Shown here in pieces: positions 1-5,708 of a DNA stretch of 6,272 nucleotides. Within the stretch, counting starts at the first letter, position 1. Each line of letters opens with the position of its first letter. The stretch comes from Vitreoscilla sp. (GTDB taxonomy: Bacteria; Pseudomonadota; Gammaproteobacteria; Burkholderiales; Burkholderiaceae). Both the position numbers and the translations under genes were made by a program. The notes beneath the pieces were generated by a model. The model had not been told where the DNA came from, searched no databases, and worked only from the letters and a program-made list of their open reading frames with translations. The stretch lies in contig JACMOG010000447.1 of assembly GCA_014378125.1 (NCBI GenBank), forward strand, positions 1 through 6,272. Direction: 5' to 3'.

Positions 1-239
1 AAGAAATCACCCGGCTGGCGCGGGTCTTCGTCGCGCACGGCGTGCAGAAGATCCGGCTGACCGGCGGCGAGCCGCTGCTTCGCCGCCATCTCGAACGGTT
101 GATCGACATGCTCGCCGCCCTGCGCACGCCGGCGTCGGCGAACACCCCTGAAAGCCGCGTGATCTCCTCGAAGCTGAGCAGGGCGGACTGCGGCAGGAAG
201 GCGTGGTGGTTGTCGAACACCTCCTTGGGCATGCAGTAG
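1..239 (+). pseudogene. moaA: 3'-truncated moaA fragment (GTP 3',8-cyclase), + strand copy
   Basis: MoaA is the radical-SAM enzyme that converts GTP to 3',8-cyclo-GTP in the first step of molybdenum-cofactor synthesis. Reading from position 3, the frame gives [15 protein letters not shown] followed by [13 protein letters not shown], the second hallmark of MoaA, where the GGEP segment contacts S-adenosylmethionine. MoaA-like sequence continues to about LAALRTP at 131. The frame then runs into unrelated residues and stops at 237-239. The start and the CxxxCxxC cluster site would lie left of the window. The C-terminal half of the barrel and the second Fe-S cluster site are missing. From about 122 onward the same DNA is the 5' part of another moaA on the opposite strand, so the gene is broken by the join. 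Assignment to MoaA is confident from the motif. Whether the break is biological or an assembly chimera cannot be decided here. Confidence 0.75.
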
Positions 240-406
240 CTGCAGCGGAAGTTGCATCGATCGGTGACGGAGATGCGCAGGTCGCGCAGCGGGCGCGCGA
301 AGGTGTCGAGGCGATTCTGGCCGGGCCGCAGCCCGCTGGCGGGCACGGCCACGCCGGCGCCCGCGAGGCCGCGGCGCAGGTCGGTGATGGCGATGGTCTT
401 GCCCAT
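1..406 (-). CDS. moaA: moaA N-terminal part (GTP 3',8-cyclase), - strand copy, C-terminal half replaced
   Basis: The ATG at 406-404 opens a frame beginning [13 protein letters not shown]. The radical-SAM cluster motif CNFRCSYC (CxxxCxxC) lies at about residues 51-58, followed by MPKEVFDN and [18 protein letters not shown], all typical of the first ~95 residues of MoaA. MoaA similarity ends at about position 122. From there the frame stays open to the left edge but reads the antisense of the + strand moaA fragment ([10 protein letters not shown] and onward), which matches no MoaA. The KIRLTGGEP motif and the whole C-terminal half are therefore absent, and the product should not be an active cyclase. 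The two copies differ: over the shared EITRL to GV region they agree at about 31 of 45 nucleotides by eye. This is not a recent inverted duplication. No clear Shine-Dalgarno precedes 406. It lies downstream of the NlpC/P60 gene on the same strand, behind that gene's terminator. Confidence 0.7.
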   Translation of the reverse strand, partial: MGKTIAITDLRRGLAGAGVAVPASGLRPGQNRLDTFARPLRDLRISVTDRCNFRCSYCMPKEVFDNHHAFLPQSALLSFEEITRLSGVFADAGVRRAASMSINRSRWRRSSGSPPVSRIFCTPCATKTRASRVIS

Positions 407-460
407 GGGTCGATTGTGCCCGCACGCGGCGAACGCGATGGGCAGCAGGTCTATCGACCC

Positions 461-492
461 GGAAACGAAACAGCCCGCATGGTGGCGGGCTG
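461..492 (-). terminator. Intrinsic terminator after the NlpC/P60 gene
   Basis: CAGCCCGC at 471-478 pairs perfectly with GCGGGCTG at 485-492 around a 6-nt loop. Read on the - strand, the 8-bp stem is followed by the T-rich stretch TTTCGTTTCC (470-461). This lies 24 bp past the stop of the NlpC/P60 gene and before the - strand moaA start at 406, so the two genes are probably separate transcripts. The + strand side has no T-run, so it acts in one direction. Confidence 0.75.
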
Positions 493-515
493 CTGCGGGA
501 CGACGCGGTGCGCTT

Positions 516-1388
516 TCAGCGCTCGGCCATCTGGCGCGCGAATGGCGCGTGGTTGGGGCCCAGCGAGGTGGGGGCACCGGAGGGCAGGGTGGGCAGCGTG
601 CTGCCCAGGCGCAGGCCCGACGGGTTCAGCGACGCGGCGGGCGACAGCGCCGCGGGCATCGGCGTGACCACTGCGCTGTTGAGGGTGGACTGACCCGACA
701 GGCGCGCCGTGAGCGAGGCCAGCATCGACGTCCCGGCAGCCGTGGGCGAGCCGCCGGCGTCGGCCAGCTCGGGCACGCGCCGCGCGCCGGTGAAATGGCG
801 CGCCCAGTAGGAGATGTTGATGTCCTCGATGCGCACCGTTTCGCCGGTACGCGGCGAGTGGATGAACTTGCCGTCGCCCAGGTAGATGCCCACGTGCGAG
901 AAGGTACGGCGCATCGTGTCGAAGAAGACCAGGTCGCCGGGCTTCAGGTCCTTGCGGTCGACCTTGGCGAGCTCGGGCGCATTGGCCTGCTCGTCGGCGC
1001 GGTGCGGCAGCACGCGGCCCAGGCTCATCTCGAACACGTGGCGGGTGAATCCGGAACAATCGAAGCCGGTCTCGGCGGTGTTGCCGCCCAGCTTGTAGCG
1101 CACGCCCAGGAAATTCATGGCCGAGTCGAGCAGGCCGGAGGTGCCGTCGCGCACTTGCGTGATGAGCTGGGTGCTCTTGGTGGTGACGGTGTCGAGCAGG
1201 CCCTGGTCGTCGACCGGGCGCATGGCCGGCTGGCGCAGGGACTGAGGTGCGGCCAGCGCGCTGCCGACCGGCGCGCCCAGCGCGGCCGACATCAGCAGGA
1301 GCCCAACGAGTCTGGGGAGGTGGCGGGGCGACTGCGAAGCCGCTGCCCCTCGACAATTCTTGAAGATTCGCACAGGGCTAGCATACAT
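516..1388 (-). CDS. Exported NlpC/P60 (C40) peptidase, probable peptidoglycan endopeptidase
   Basis: About 290 aa from the ATG at 1388. A basic N-terminus and the hydrophobic run [12 protein letters not shown] (about residues 27-38) ending in an AxA-like site (ALAAP, about 45-48) form a signal peptide, so the enzyme is probably periplasmic. The NlpC/P60 core spans about 85-205. The catalytic Cys is C111 in FDCSGF, the catalytic His is H165 in FSHVGIYLG, and the third residue is H177 in KFIHSP. The spacings (54 and 12 residues) closely match E. coli Spr/MepS. Family members cut peptide cross-links or stem peptides of peptidoglycan. The last ~85 residues are a Ser/Ala/Leu/Pro-rich, probably disordered tail. 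The start is uncertain: there is only a weak GAG-type ribosome site, and a promoter-like element overlaps the ATG. An in-frame GTG at 1373 (MRIFKNCRG) also leaves a good signal peptide. The frame stays open to 1520, but that extension has no SD and would bury the signal peptide. It is divergent from the M3 peptidase gene. Confidence 0.9.
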   Translation of the reverse strand: MYASPVRIFKNCRGAAASQSPRHLPRLVGLLLMSAALGAPVGSALAAPQSLRQPAMRPVDDQGLLDTVTTKSTQLITQVRDGTSGLLDSAMNFLGVRYKLGGNTAETGFDCSGFTRHVFEMSLGRVLPHRADEQANAPELAKVDRKDLKPGDLVFFDTMRRTFSHVGIYLGDGKFIHSPRTGETVRIEDINISYWARHFTGARRVPELADAGGSPTAAGTSMLASLTARLSGQSTLNSAVVTPMPAALSPAASLNPSGLRLGSTLPTLPSGAPTSLGPNHAPFARQMAER

Positions 1389-1409
1389 GATGCCAACTCG
1401 AAGGGTCAA
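1380..1409 (-). promoter_or_regulatory. Candidate sigma-70 promoter for the NlpC/P60 gene
   Basis: On the - strand, TTGACC (1409-1404) is followed after 18 nt by TATGCT (1385-1380). These resemble the -35 and -10 consensus elements (TTGACA and TATAAT). Transcription would start near 1373, which is downstream of the ATG at 1388 and coincides with the in-frame GTG at 1373. Either this promoter is a chance match, or the translation start is the GTG on a nearly leaderless message. Read by eye only. Confidence 0.35.
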
Positions 1410-1622
1410 CGCGGCGGGCAGGTAAAACCCGAGCAAATACAAAGACTTGCATGCGGTTACGTCGAATTTGAAGAAGCTTTTCCCCGTGTTTCCGGTCGGT
1501 AAATCTGCAACTCGACACAACGTGCTCGGAAAATGCGTCTACACGCAGTGACAATCGCGCGGCTGTTCGACAGGACGTCAAAAGCCTGCTGTCGAGCAGC
1601 TTTCCCGATTCCCGGAGAACCG
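1389..1622. other. Divergent intergenic region between the NlpC/P60 and M3 peptidase genes
   Basis: This 234-bp spacer separates two divergently transcribed genes and is visibly less GC-rich than its flanks, with several A/T-rich patches between about 1421 and 1540, as expected of a promoter region. Apart from the TTGACC/TATGCT pair near its left end and the ribosome site near its right end, I see no convincing operator, riboswitch or small RNA. Short open frames crossing it lack ribosome sites and recognisable motifs. Confidence 0.6.
1614..1618 (+). promoter_or_regulatory. Shine-Dalgarno of the M3 peptidase gene
   Basis: GGAGA lies 4 nt before the ATG at 1623. It decides the start: the same frame is open back to an ATG at 1533, but that start has no ribosome site and would place 30 residues ahead of an otherwise perfect signal peptide. 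Confidence 0.75.
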
Positions 1623-3689
1623 ATGAAGAGATTGAACGTGATTCACGCCGCGCTGGCGCTGGCGACCGCCCTGGTTCTGGCGGCCGCGCCCGCCGACGCG
1701 GCGCCGCGCAAGCGCGCCGCCCGCGCCCCGGCCCACCCGAAGCCCATTCCCGTGAAGCCGGTGGTCGAGAATCCGGTCGCCGACCTGCCGTTCCCCAAGT
1801 TCGACCGCGGCCCGCAGGTGGCCTCGGCCTGCACCACCGGCCTGGAAGGCGCGATGCTGCGCGTGAAGGAACTGGAGAAGCGCAAGGCCGGCGCCGACTG
1901 GCTCAAGGGCTGGGAGTCACTCTACGACTGGGAGGAAGACCAGAGCGGGCCGGTCATCTTCCTGCAGAACGTGCACCCCAGCGCCGAGGTGCGCGCCGAG
2001 GCCGAGAAGTGCGACCAGCGCTGGAGCGACTTCCAGTCGGCGCTGGGCATGAACGAGCTCGTGTTCAACGGCGCGAAGCAGTCGGTGGCGCTGCTGAAGG
2101 ATCCCGTCGACAAGCGCGCCGCGCAACTCGCGCTGGAGGCCTTCGAGGATTCCGGCGTGGCGCTGCCCAAGGACAAGCAGGCGCGCGCCAAGGCCATCGC
2201 CGACAAGCTGTCCGCGTTGAGCCAGCAGTTCAACCGCAACATCCGCGACGCCCGAACGCGCGTCGCGTTCACCGACGCCGAACTGAAGGGCGTGCCCGAG
2301 TCGGTGTGGAAGGATCAGCCGCGCGACGCCGACGGCAAGGTGACGCTGCCCATCGACGGCCCGGCCTACGCCGGCGTGATGCAAGGCGCCGAGGACGCCG
2401 GCGCACGTGAGCGCCTTTGGCGCGCCAAGACCAACGAGGGCGGCCAGGACAACCTCAAGCTGCTGGCGCAGATCGAGCAGTTGCGCCTGGAGGAGGCGAA
2501 GTTGTTCGGGCTGGCCAGCTACGACGAGTTCGTGCTGCGCCGGCGCATGGTGGAGACGCCGGCGCGCGCCGCGAAGTTCCTCGACGACGTGCACGCGGCC
2601 GTGGCCGACGACGACAAGCACGACACCGCCGAACTGCGCGACGCCAAGGCGCGCCACCGGGGCCAGCCGCTGGAGGTCACCAGGCTGCAGCGCTGGGACA
2701 CGATGTTCTATGCCGAGCGCGTGCAGCGCGATCGCTACGCGGTCGACGACGAGGCGTTCCGCCCGTACTTCCCGCCGCAGGAGAGCCTGCGTTTCGTGAT
2801 GCGCGTGGCCGAGAAGATGTTCGGCGTGCGCTACGACAAGGTCGACGCCTCCGCCACCTGGGCCCCCGAAGTGCAGGCCTGGGCCGTCACCGACGAGGCC
2901 AGCAACAGGAAGATCGCCACGCTGTACGTCGACCCGTATCCGCGCGACGGCAAGTACAACCACGCCGCCGCCTGGAACTTCCGCAACGGCGCCAGCAGCG
3001 TGCCGCGCCAGGCCCAGTCGGCGCTGGTGGTCAACTTCGACCGCCGCGGCCTGTCGCTGCGCGAGCTCGAGACGCTGATGCACGAGTTCGGCCACACGCT
3101 GCGCAACAACCTCTCGGCCACGCGCTACGCCAGCGACGCCGGCGAGAACGTGGTGCAGGACTTCGCCGAGGCGCCGTCGCAGATGCTGGAGGACTGGGTG
3201 TACGACAAGAAGGTGCTCAAGGTCTTCCAGGACGTCTGCCCCGCGTGCAAGCCGGTGCCCGACGAGATGGTGGACAAGGCACGCGCCGCGCGCGACTTCG
3301 GCAAGGGGTCGCAGGTGGCGCGCCAGCAGCTCTACGCGGCGTACGACCTGGCGCTGCACGGCACGTCGGCGCCCGATCCGATGGAGACCTGGGAGAAGAT
3401 GGAGGCCGCGACGCCGCTGGGCTACGTGGCCGGGACGACGTTCCCGTCGGGCTTCGCGCACGTGGCGGGCGGATACGGTGCCGGGTACTACGGGTACCTG
3501 TGGAGCCAGGCGGTGGCGGTCGACATGCGTGGCGCGTTCGGCGGCGACAAGCTCGATCCCAAGGTCGGGGCGCGGTATCGGGCCACGGTGCTCGCGGAGG
3601 GCGGGCAGAAGCCGGCGCAACAGGTGGTGAAGGATTTCCTGGGGCGCGAAGGCAGTCCGCAGGCGTTCTTCGACTGGCTGCGCAAGTAG
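1623..3689 (+). CDS. Exported M3 family zinc metallopeptidase (thimet oligopeptidase-like)
   Basis: 688 aa, the usual length for M3A oligopeptidases. A signal peptide (MKRLNVIHAALALATALVL..., AxA cleavage site near 26|27) is followed by a Lys/Arg/Pro/Ala-rich linker to about residue 50, so the enzyme should act in the periplasm, unlike cytoplasmic oligopeptidase A. The zinc site is H487-E488-F-G-H491 with third ligand E516 in DFAEAPSQMLEDW; the 25-residue gap from the second His equals that of thimet oligopeptidase. Substrate-binding residues of the family are present in the segment with H613, Y618, Y622, Y623 and Y625 (SGFAHVAGGYGAGYYGY). The family cleaves short peptides, so a role in degrading periplasmic or signal-derived peptides is inferred. 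Oddities are an Arg (R494) where relatives usually have His just after HEFGH, and a CPAC motif at about residues 540-543 that could form a disulfide. It starts at the ATG with a good SD and ends just before a strong hairpin. The precise subfamily and substrate are unknown. Confidence 0.93.
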   Translation: MKRLNVIHAALALATALVLAAAPADAAPRKRAARAPAHPKPIPVKPVVENPVADLPFPKFDRGPQVASACTTGLEGAMLRVKELEKRKAGADWLKGWESLYDWEEDQSGPVIFLQNVHPSAEVRAEAEKCDQRWSDFQSALGMNELVFNGAKQSVALLKDPVDKRAAQLALEAFEDSGVALPKDKQARAKAIADKLSALSQQFNRNIRDARTRVAFTDAELKGVPESVWKDQPRDADGKVTLPIDGPAYAGVMQGAEDAGARERLWRAKTNEGGQDNLKLLAQIEQLRLEEAKLFGLASYDEFVLRRRMVETPARAAKFLDDVHAAVADDDKHDTAELRDAKARHRGQPLEVTRLQRWDTMFYAERVQRDRYAVDDEAFRPYFPPQESLRFVMRVAEKMFGVRYDKVDASATWAPEVQAWAVTDEASNRKIATLYVDPYPRDGKYNHAAAWNFRNGASSVPRQAQSALVVNFDRRGLSLRELETLMHEFGHTLRNNLSATRYASDAGENVVQDFAEAPSQMLEDWVYDKKVLKVFQDVCPACKPVPDEMVDKARAARDFGKGSQVARQQLYAAYDLALHGTSAPDPMETWEKMEAATPLGYVAGTTFPSGFAHVAGGYGAGYYGYLWSQAVAVDMRGAFGGDKLDPKVGARYRATVLAEGGQKPAQQVVKDFLGREGSPQAFFDWLRK

Positions 3690-3702
3690 CCGAACTTCCG
3701 GG

Positions 3703-3728
3703 CGAGCCCCGGGCGAACCCGGGGCTCG
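3703..3728 (+). terminator. GC-rich hairpin after the M3 peptidase gene, probable terminator
   Basis: CGAGCCCCGGG (3703-3713) pairs perfectly with CCCGGGGCTCG (3718-3728) around a CGAA loop. This 11-bp, nearly all-GC stem lies 13 bp past the M3 stop codon. Neither side carries a T-run, so it is not a canonical intrinsic terminator. It may stop polymerase by strength alone, protect the 3' end of the message, or sit ahead of the next gene's promoter. Confidence 0.55.
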
Positions 3729-3750
3729 GAAACGGGCGCGGCGCGGGACA

Positions 3751-3768
3751 CTGTCACGCTCCCGTCAC
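3751..3768 (+). promoter_or_regulatory. Candidate PhoB box upstream of the sulfatase-fold gene
   Basis: CTGTCAC (3751-3757) and CCGTCAC (3762-3768) form two 7-bp direct repeats separated by 4 bp. This is the architecture of the Pho box (CTGTCAT, 4 bp, CTGTCAT) bound by phosphate-starvation regulator PhoB. The site lies 19 bp before the ATG at 3788. No clear -10 element follows, and the spacing would place transcription start at or just past the ATG. The match is suggestive only. Confidence 0.35.
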
Positions 3769-3787
3769 AATTCCAGTCGTCCGGTCC

Positions 3788-5653
3788 ATGTCCCGTCGTT
3801 CCCTCTCCACGCTGCTCGCCGCGGCGCGCGCCCGTTCCCTTTCCCCTCAGTTGCTTTCGTTCTGCGGGCTGATCCTGGCTTGTGGCGGCTTCCTCTTCTC
3901 GTCGCCACAGTCCTGGCGACTCATGGATGCCTCGCTGGGGCTTGCCGCCGCCAGCGCGCTGGTGGCCTGGCTCGACCGCCGACGCCTCGTCGACGCGCTC
4001 GTCCTGGCGCTGCCGCCGCTTGCGGGAAGCCTGGTCGACCCCGAACTCGGCGCACAGGCGTTGTCGGTCGCCTGCCTGGCGGCGTACCTGGTCACGCGGC
4101 GGCCCCGCTTCGCGGCCGTGGCGGGCAGCGCCGCGGTCGCGCTGCTGCTGGCCGGCGTTCGCCTCAAGCTGCGATTCGCGGGCACGCCTCTGACCTGGCA
4201 GGACGTGCGCTTCTTCTTCCGCCAGTTCCAGGGCAACATCGGCGTCCTCGGCACTCAGCCAACGCTGTTGTGGTCCGCGGGGGCGGTGATCCTGCTTGCG
4301 CTCGCGTGCTGCATCGCGGCCTGGCGATGGAATCCGTCCGGACGGGCGGTGGGGCGATCGGCACCGATCGCGGCGGCCGCACTGGCCGCGCTGCTCGTGG
4401 CGCACGGCGCCGGGTTGATCGTGCAGGGCGTGAGGGAACTGAGCGGCTCCGGGGCCTGGTTCGTCGCGGACGGCCTGGTCGAGCGGCCGCTCGTCGGCTT
4501 CTTCGCGACCGCGTCGTTGCAGCCACGCTGGGAAGTGCCGGCCGCGGACACCCAGGCGTTCGGGCAGGACAGCCAGGGCAGGGTGACCTCGGGCGACGGA
4601 TCCCGGCCCGCCGACATCGTCGTGATCCTGCAGGAGAGCCAGTTCAACCCGGCGACGATCGCCGGCTGCTCGTCGGCGGCGTGCCGCCTCGACGCGTTCG
4701 GGGCTTCCAGCGACACCGTCGCCCACGGGCCGCTGCAGGTGCACACCTTCGGTGGCGGCACCTGGCTCTCGGAGTTCGCCCTCGAGACGGGCGTGCCCCA
4801 CGACGCGTTCGGGCCCGCGGGCGAATTCGCGCCGTTCAACGTCGCGCCGCAGGTGAAGCATTCCTTCGTGCGCTCGTTGAAGGCGGCCGGCTATCGCACC
4901 ATCGCCCTGTACCCGACGCGCGGCGACATGATGAATGGACGCGCCGCGTACGCCGGGTACGGCTTCGACGAGTTCCTCGACGCCGCGCAACTGGGCCTGC
5001 CCGAGACGTGGGGCACCTCGGATGCATTGGTGCACGAGGCCGCGCGGCGCATCCTCGCCCAGCAGCGGCAATACGACCAGCCGGTATTCCTGTTCGTCGA
5101 GACGCTCTTCAACCATGCGGAGCACGGCATCCACATGGAACGCGTGCCCGCCGCGCTGATGGCGGAGGTCTCGGGCGATTTCCCTGCGCAGGACGAGGCC
5201 CGGAGCGTCGCGGACTACCTCTGGCGCAGCCGCCAGTTCGAACGCGAGATCGTGCTCACTCGGCAGGCGGTGCTGGGAACTTCGAGGCCCGCGGTGCTGG
5301 CCTGGTTCGGGGATCACCAGCCCCCGTTCGCCAACGCGGTCACCCTTCGCGGCCGCATCCGGTCGATGCCGACCGAGACGGGCGTCGTGCCGGTCAAATA
5401 TCAGACCTGGTACGAGGTCTCGAGCAATCGGCCCCGCCGCATCCGGAAGAATGTGGCGGACGCGCTGGACCTCGTGTTCCTGCCCGGCCTGCTGGCCCAG
5501 GCCGCGGGCGCGCCGATCGACGACTGGCTCGCGGCGAACGTGCAGGCGAGGAACGAGTGCGCCGGATTGCTGGAGTCGTGCCGGACGCCCGGCGCGCGCG
5601 AGGCCTACCTGTCGTACGTGTGGGGCGATCTGAAGGAGTTCGCGCTTCCCTGA
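3788..5653 (+). CDS. Membrane-anchored sulfatase-fold transferase, LtaS/OpgB (MdoB)-like
   Basis: 621 aa. Residues 1 to about 215 hold roughly six or seven hydrophobic segments (about 22-39, 48-62, 67-83, 87-103, 108-124, 158-179, 192-214). The rest is a soluble domain of the alkaline-phosphatase/sulfatase superfamily, expected outside the inner membrane. Comparing with LtaS, the metal ligands and nucleophile are visible: E283 (ILQESQF), nucleophile T325 (GGGTWLSEF), R378 (PTRGDMM), H443 in LFNHAEHG, and D509-H510 in FGDHQPPF. The E-to-T and T-to-R gaps (42 and 53) are close to those of LtaS (45 and 56). Relatives move phosphoglycerol or phosphoethanolamine from lipids onto glucans or lipids, or hydrolyse such esters; the substrate here is unknown. 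A short FAGTPLTWQD segment after the membrane part resembles the OpgB/LtaS group. There is no SD before the ATG, and no other upstream start is available in frame. It is separated by 98 bp from the M3 gene, probably with its own promoter. Confidence 0.85.
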   Translation: MSRRSLSTLLAAARARSLSPQLLSFCGLILACGGFLFSSPQSWRLMDASLGLAAASALVAWLDRRRLVDALVLALPPLAGSLVDPELGAQALSVACLAAYLVTRRPRFAAVAGSAAVALLLAGVRLKLRFAGTPLTWQDVRFFFRQFQGNIGVLGTQPTLLWSAGAVILLALACCIAAWRWNPSGRAVGRSAPIAAAALAALLVAHGAGLIVQGVRELSGSGAWFVADGLVERPLVGFFATASLQPRWEVPAADTQAFGQDSQGRVTSGDGSRPADIVVILQESQFNPATIAGCSSAACRLDAFGASSDTVAHGPLQVHTFGGGTWLSEFALETGVPHDAFGPAGEFAPFNVAPQVKHSFVRSLKAAGYRTIALYPTRGDMMNGRAAYAGYGFDEFLDAAQLGLPETWGTSDALVHEAARRILAQQRQYDQPVFLFVETLFNHAEHGIHMERVPAALMAEVSGDFPAQDEARSVADYLWRSRQFEREIVLTRQAVLGTSRPAVLAWFGDHQPPFANAVTLRGRIRSMPTETGVVPVKYQTWYEVSSNRPRRIRKNVADALDLVFLPGLLAQAAGAPIDDWLAANVQARNECAGLLESCRTPGAREAYLSYVWGDLKEFALP

Positions 5654-5661
5654 TCCAACGG

Positions 5662-5690
5662 AAAAGGGTCGCCGAAGCGACCCTTTCGTG
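5662..5690. terminator. Bidirectional intrinsic terminator between convergent genes
   Basis: AAAGGGTCGC (5663-5672) pairs perfectly with GCGACCCTTT (5677-5686) around a CGAA loop. The + side ends in a T-run (TTTCGTGATT) and the - side in TTTTCCGTTG, so the hairpin can serve both the sulfatase-fold gene (stop at 5653) and the PhoH gene (stop at 5709), which converge here. Confidence 0.85.
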
Positions 5691-5708
5691 ATTGGAGTAC
5701 CCGTCGGC

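Noticed and set aside
451..1356. Second - strand frame of 301 codons within the NlpC/P60 locus
   Set aside because: A shifted frame of the same strand, starting at TTG, with Arg/His/Pro-rich composition and no motif.
252..1502. Open + strand frame of 416 codons opposite the NlpC/P60 gene
   Set aside because: It is antisense to a gene with a complete catalytic triad, is Arg/Gly/Ala-rich without motifs, and is explained by high GC and lack of stops in shadow frames.
1378..1581. Small - strand frame (67 codons) in the divergent intergenic region
   Set aside because: No ribosome site or motif. It lies across the promoter region and overlaps the NlpC/P60 start.
1533..1622. Upstream start for the M3 peptidase (ATG at 1533)
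   Set aside because: No ribosome site. It would hide the signal peptide, while the ATG at 1623 has a GGAGA site at proper spacing.
1917..3620. Open - strand frame of 567 codons opposite the M3 peptidase
   Set aside because: A shadow frame: Leu/Arg/His/Val-rich, no domain, fully antisense to the clearly identified peptidase.
2417..3787. Upstream extension of the sulfatase-fold frame
   Set aside because: It overlaps the M3 gene out of frame, is Arg/Gly-rich without motifs, and becomes protein-like only after the ATG at 3788.
3880..5691. Second + strand frame of 603 codons within the sulfatase-fold gene
   Set aside because: A frame-shifted shadow dominated by Arg/Gly/Ala. The catalytic motifs are all in the other frame.
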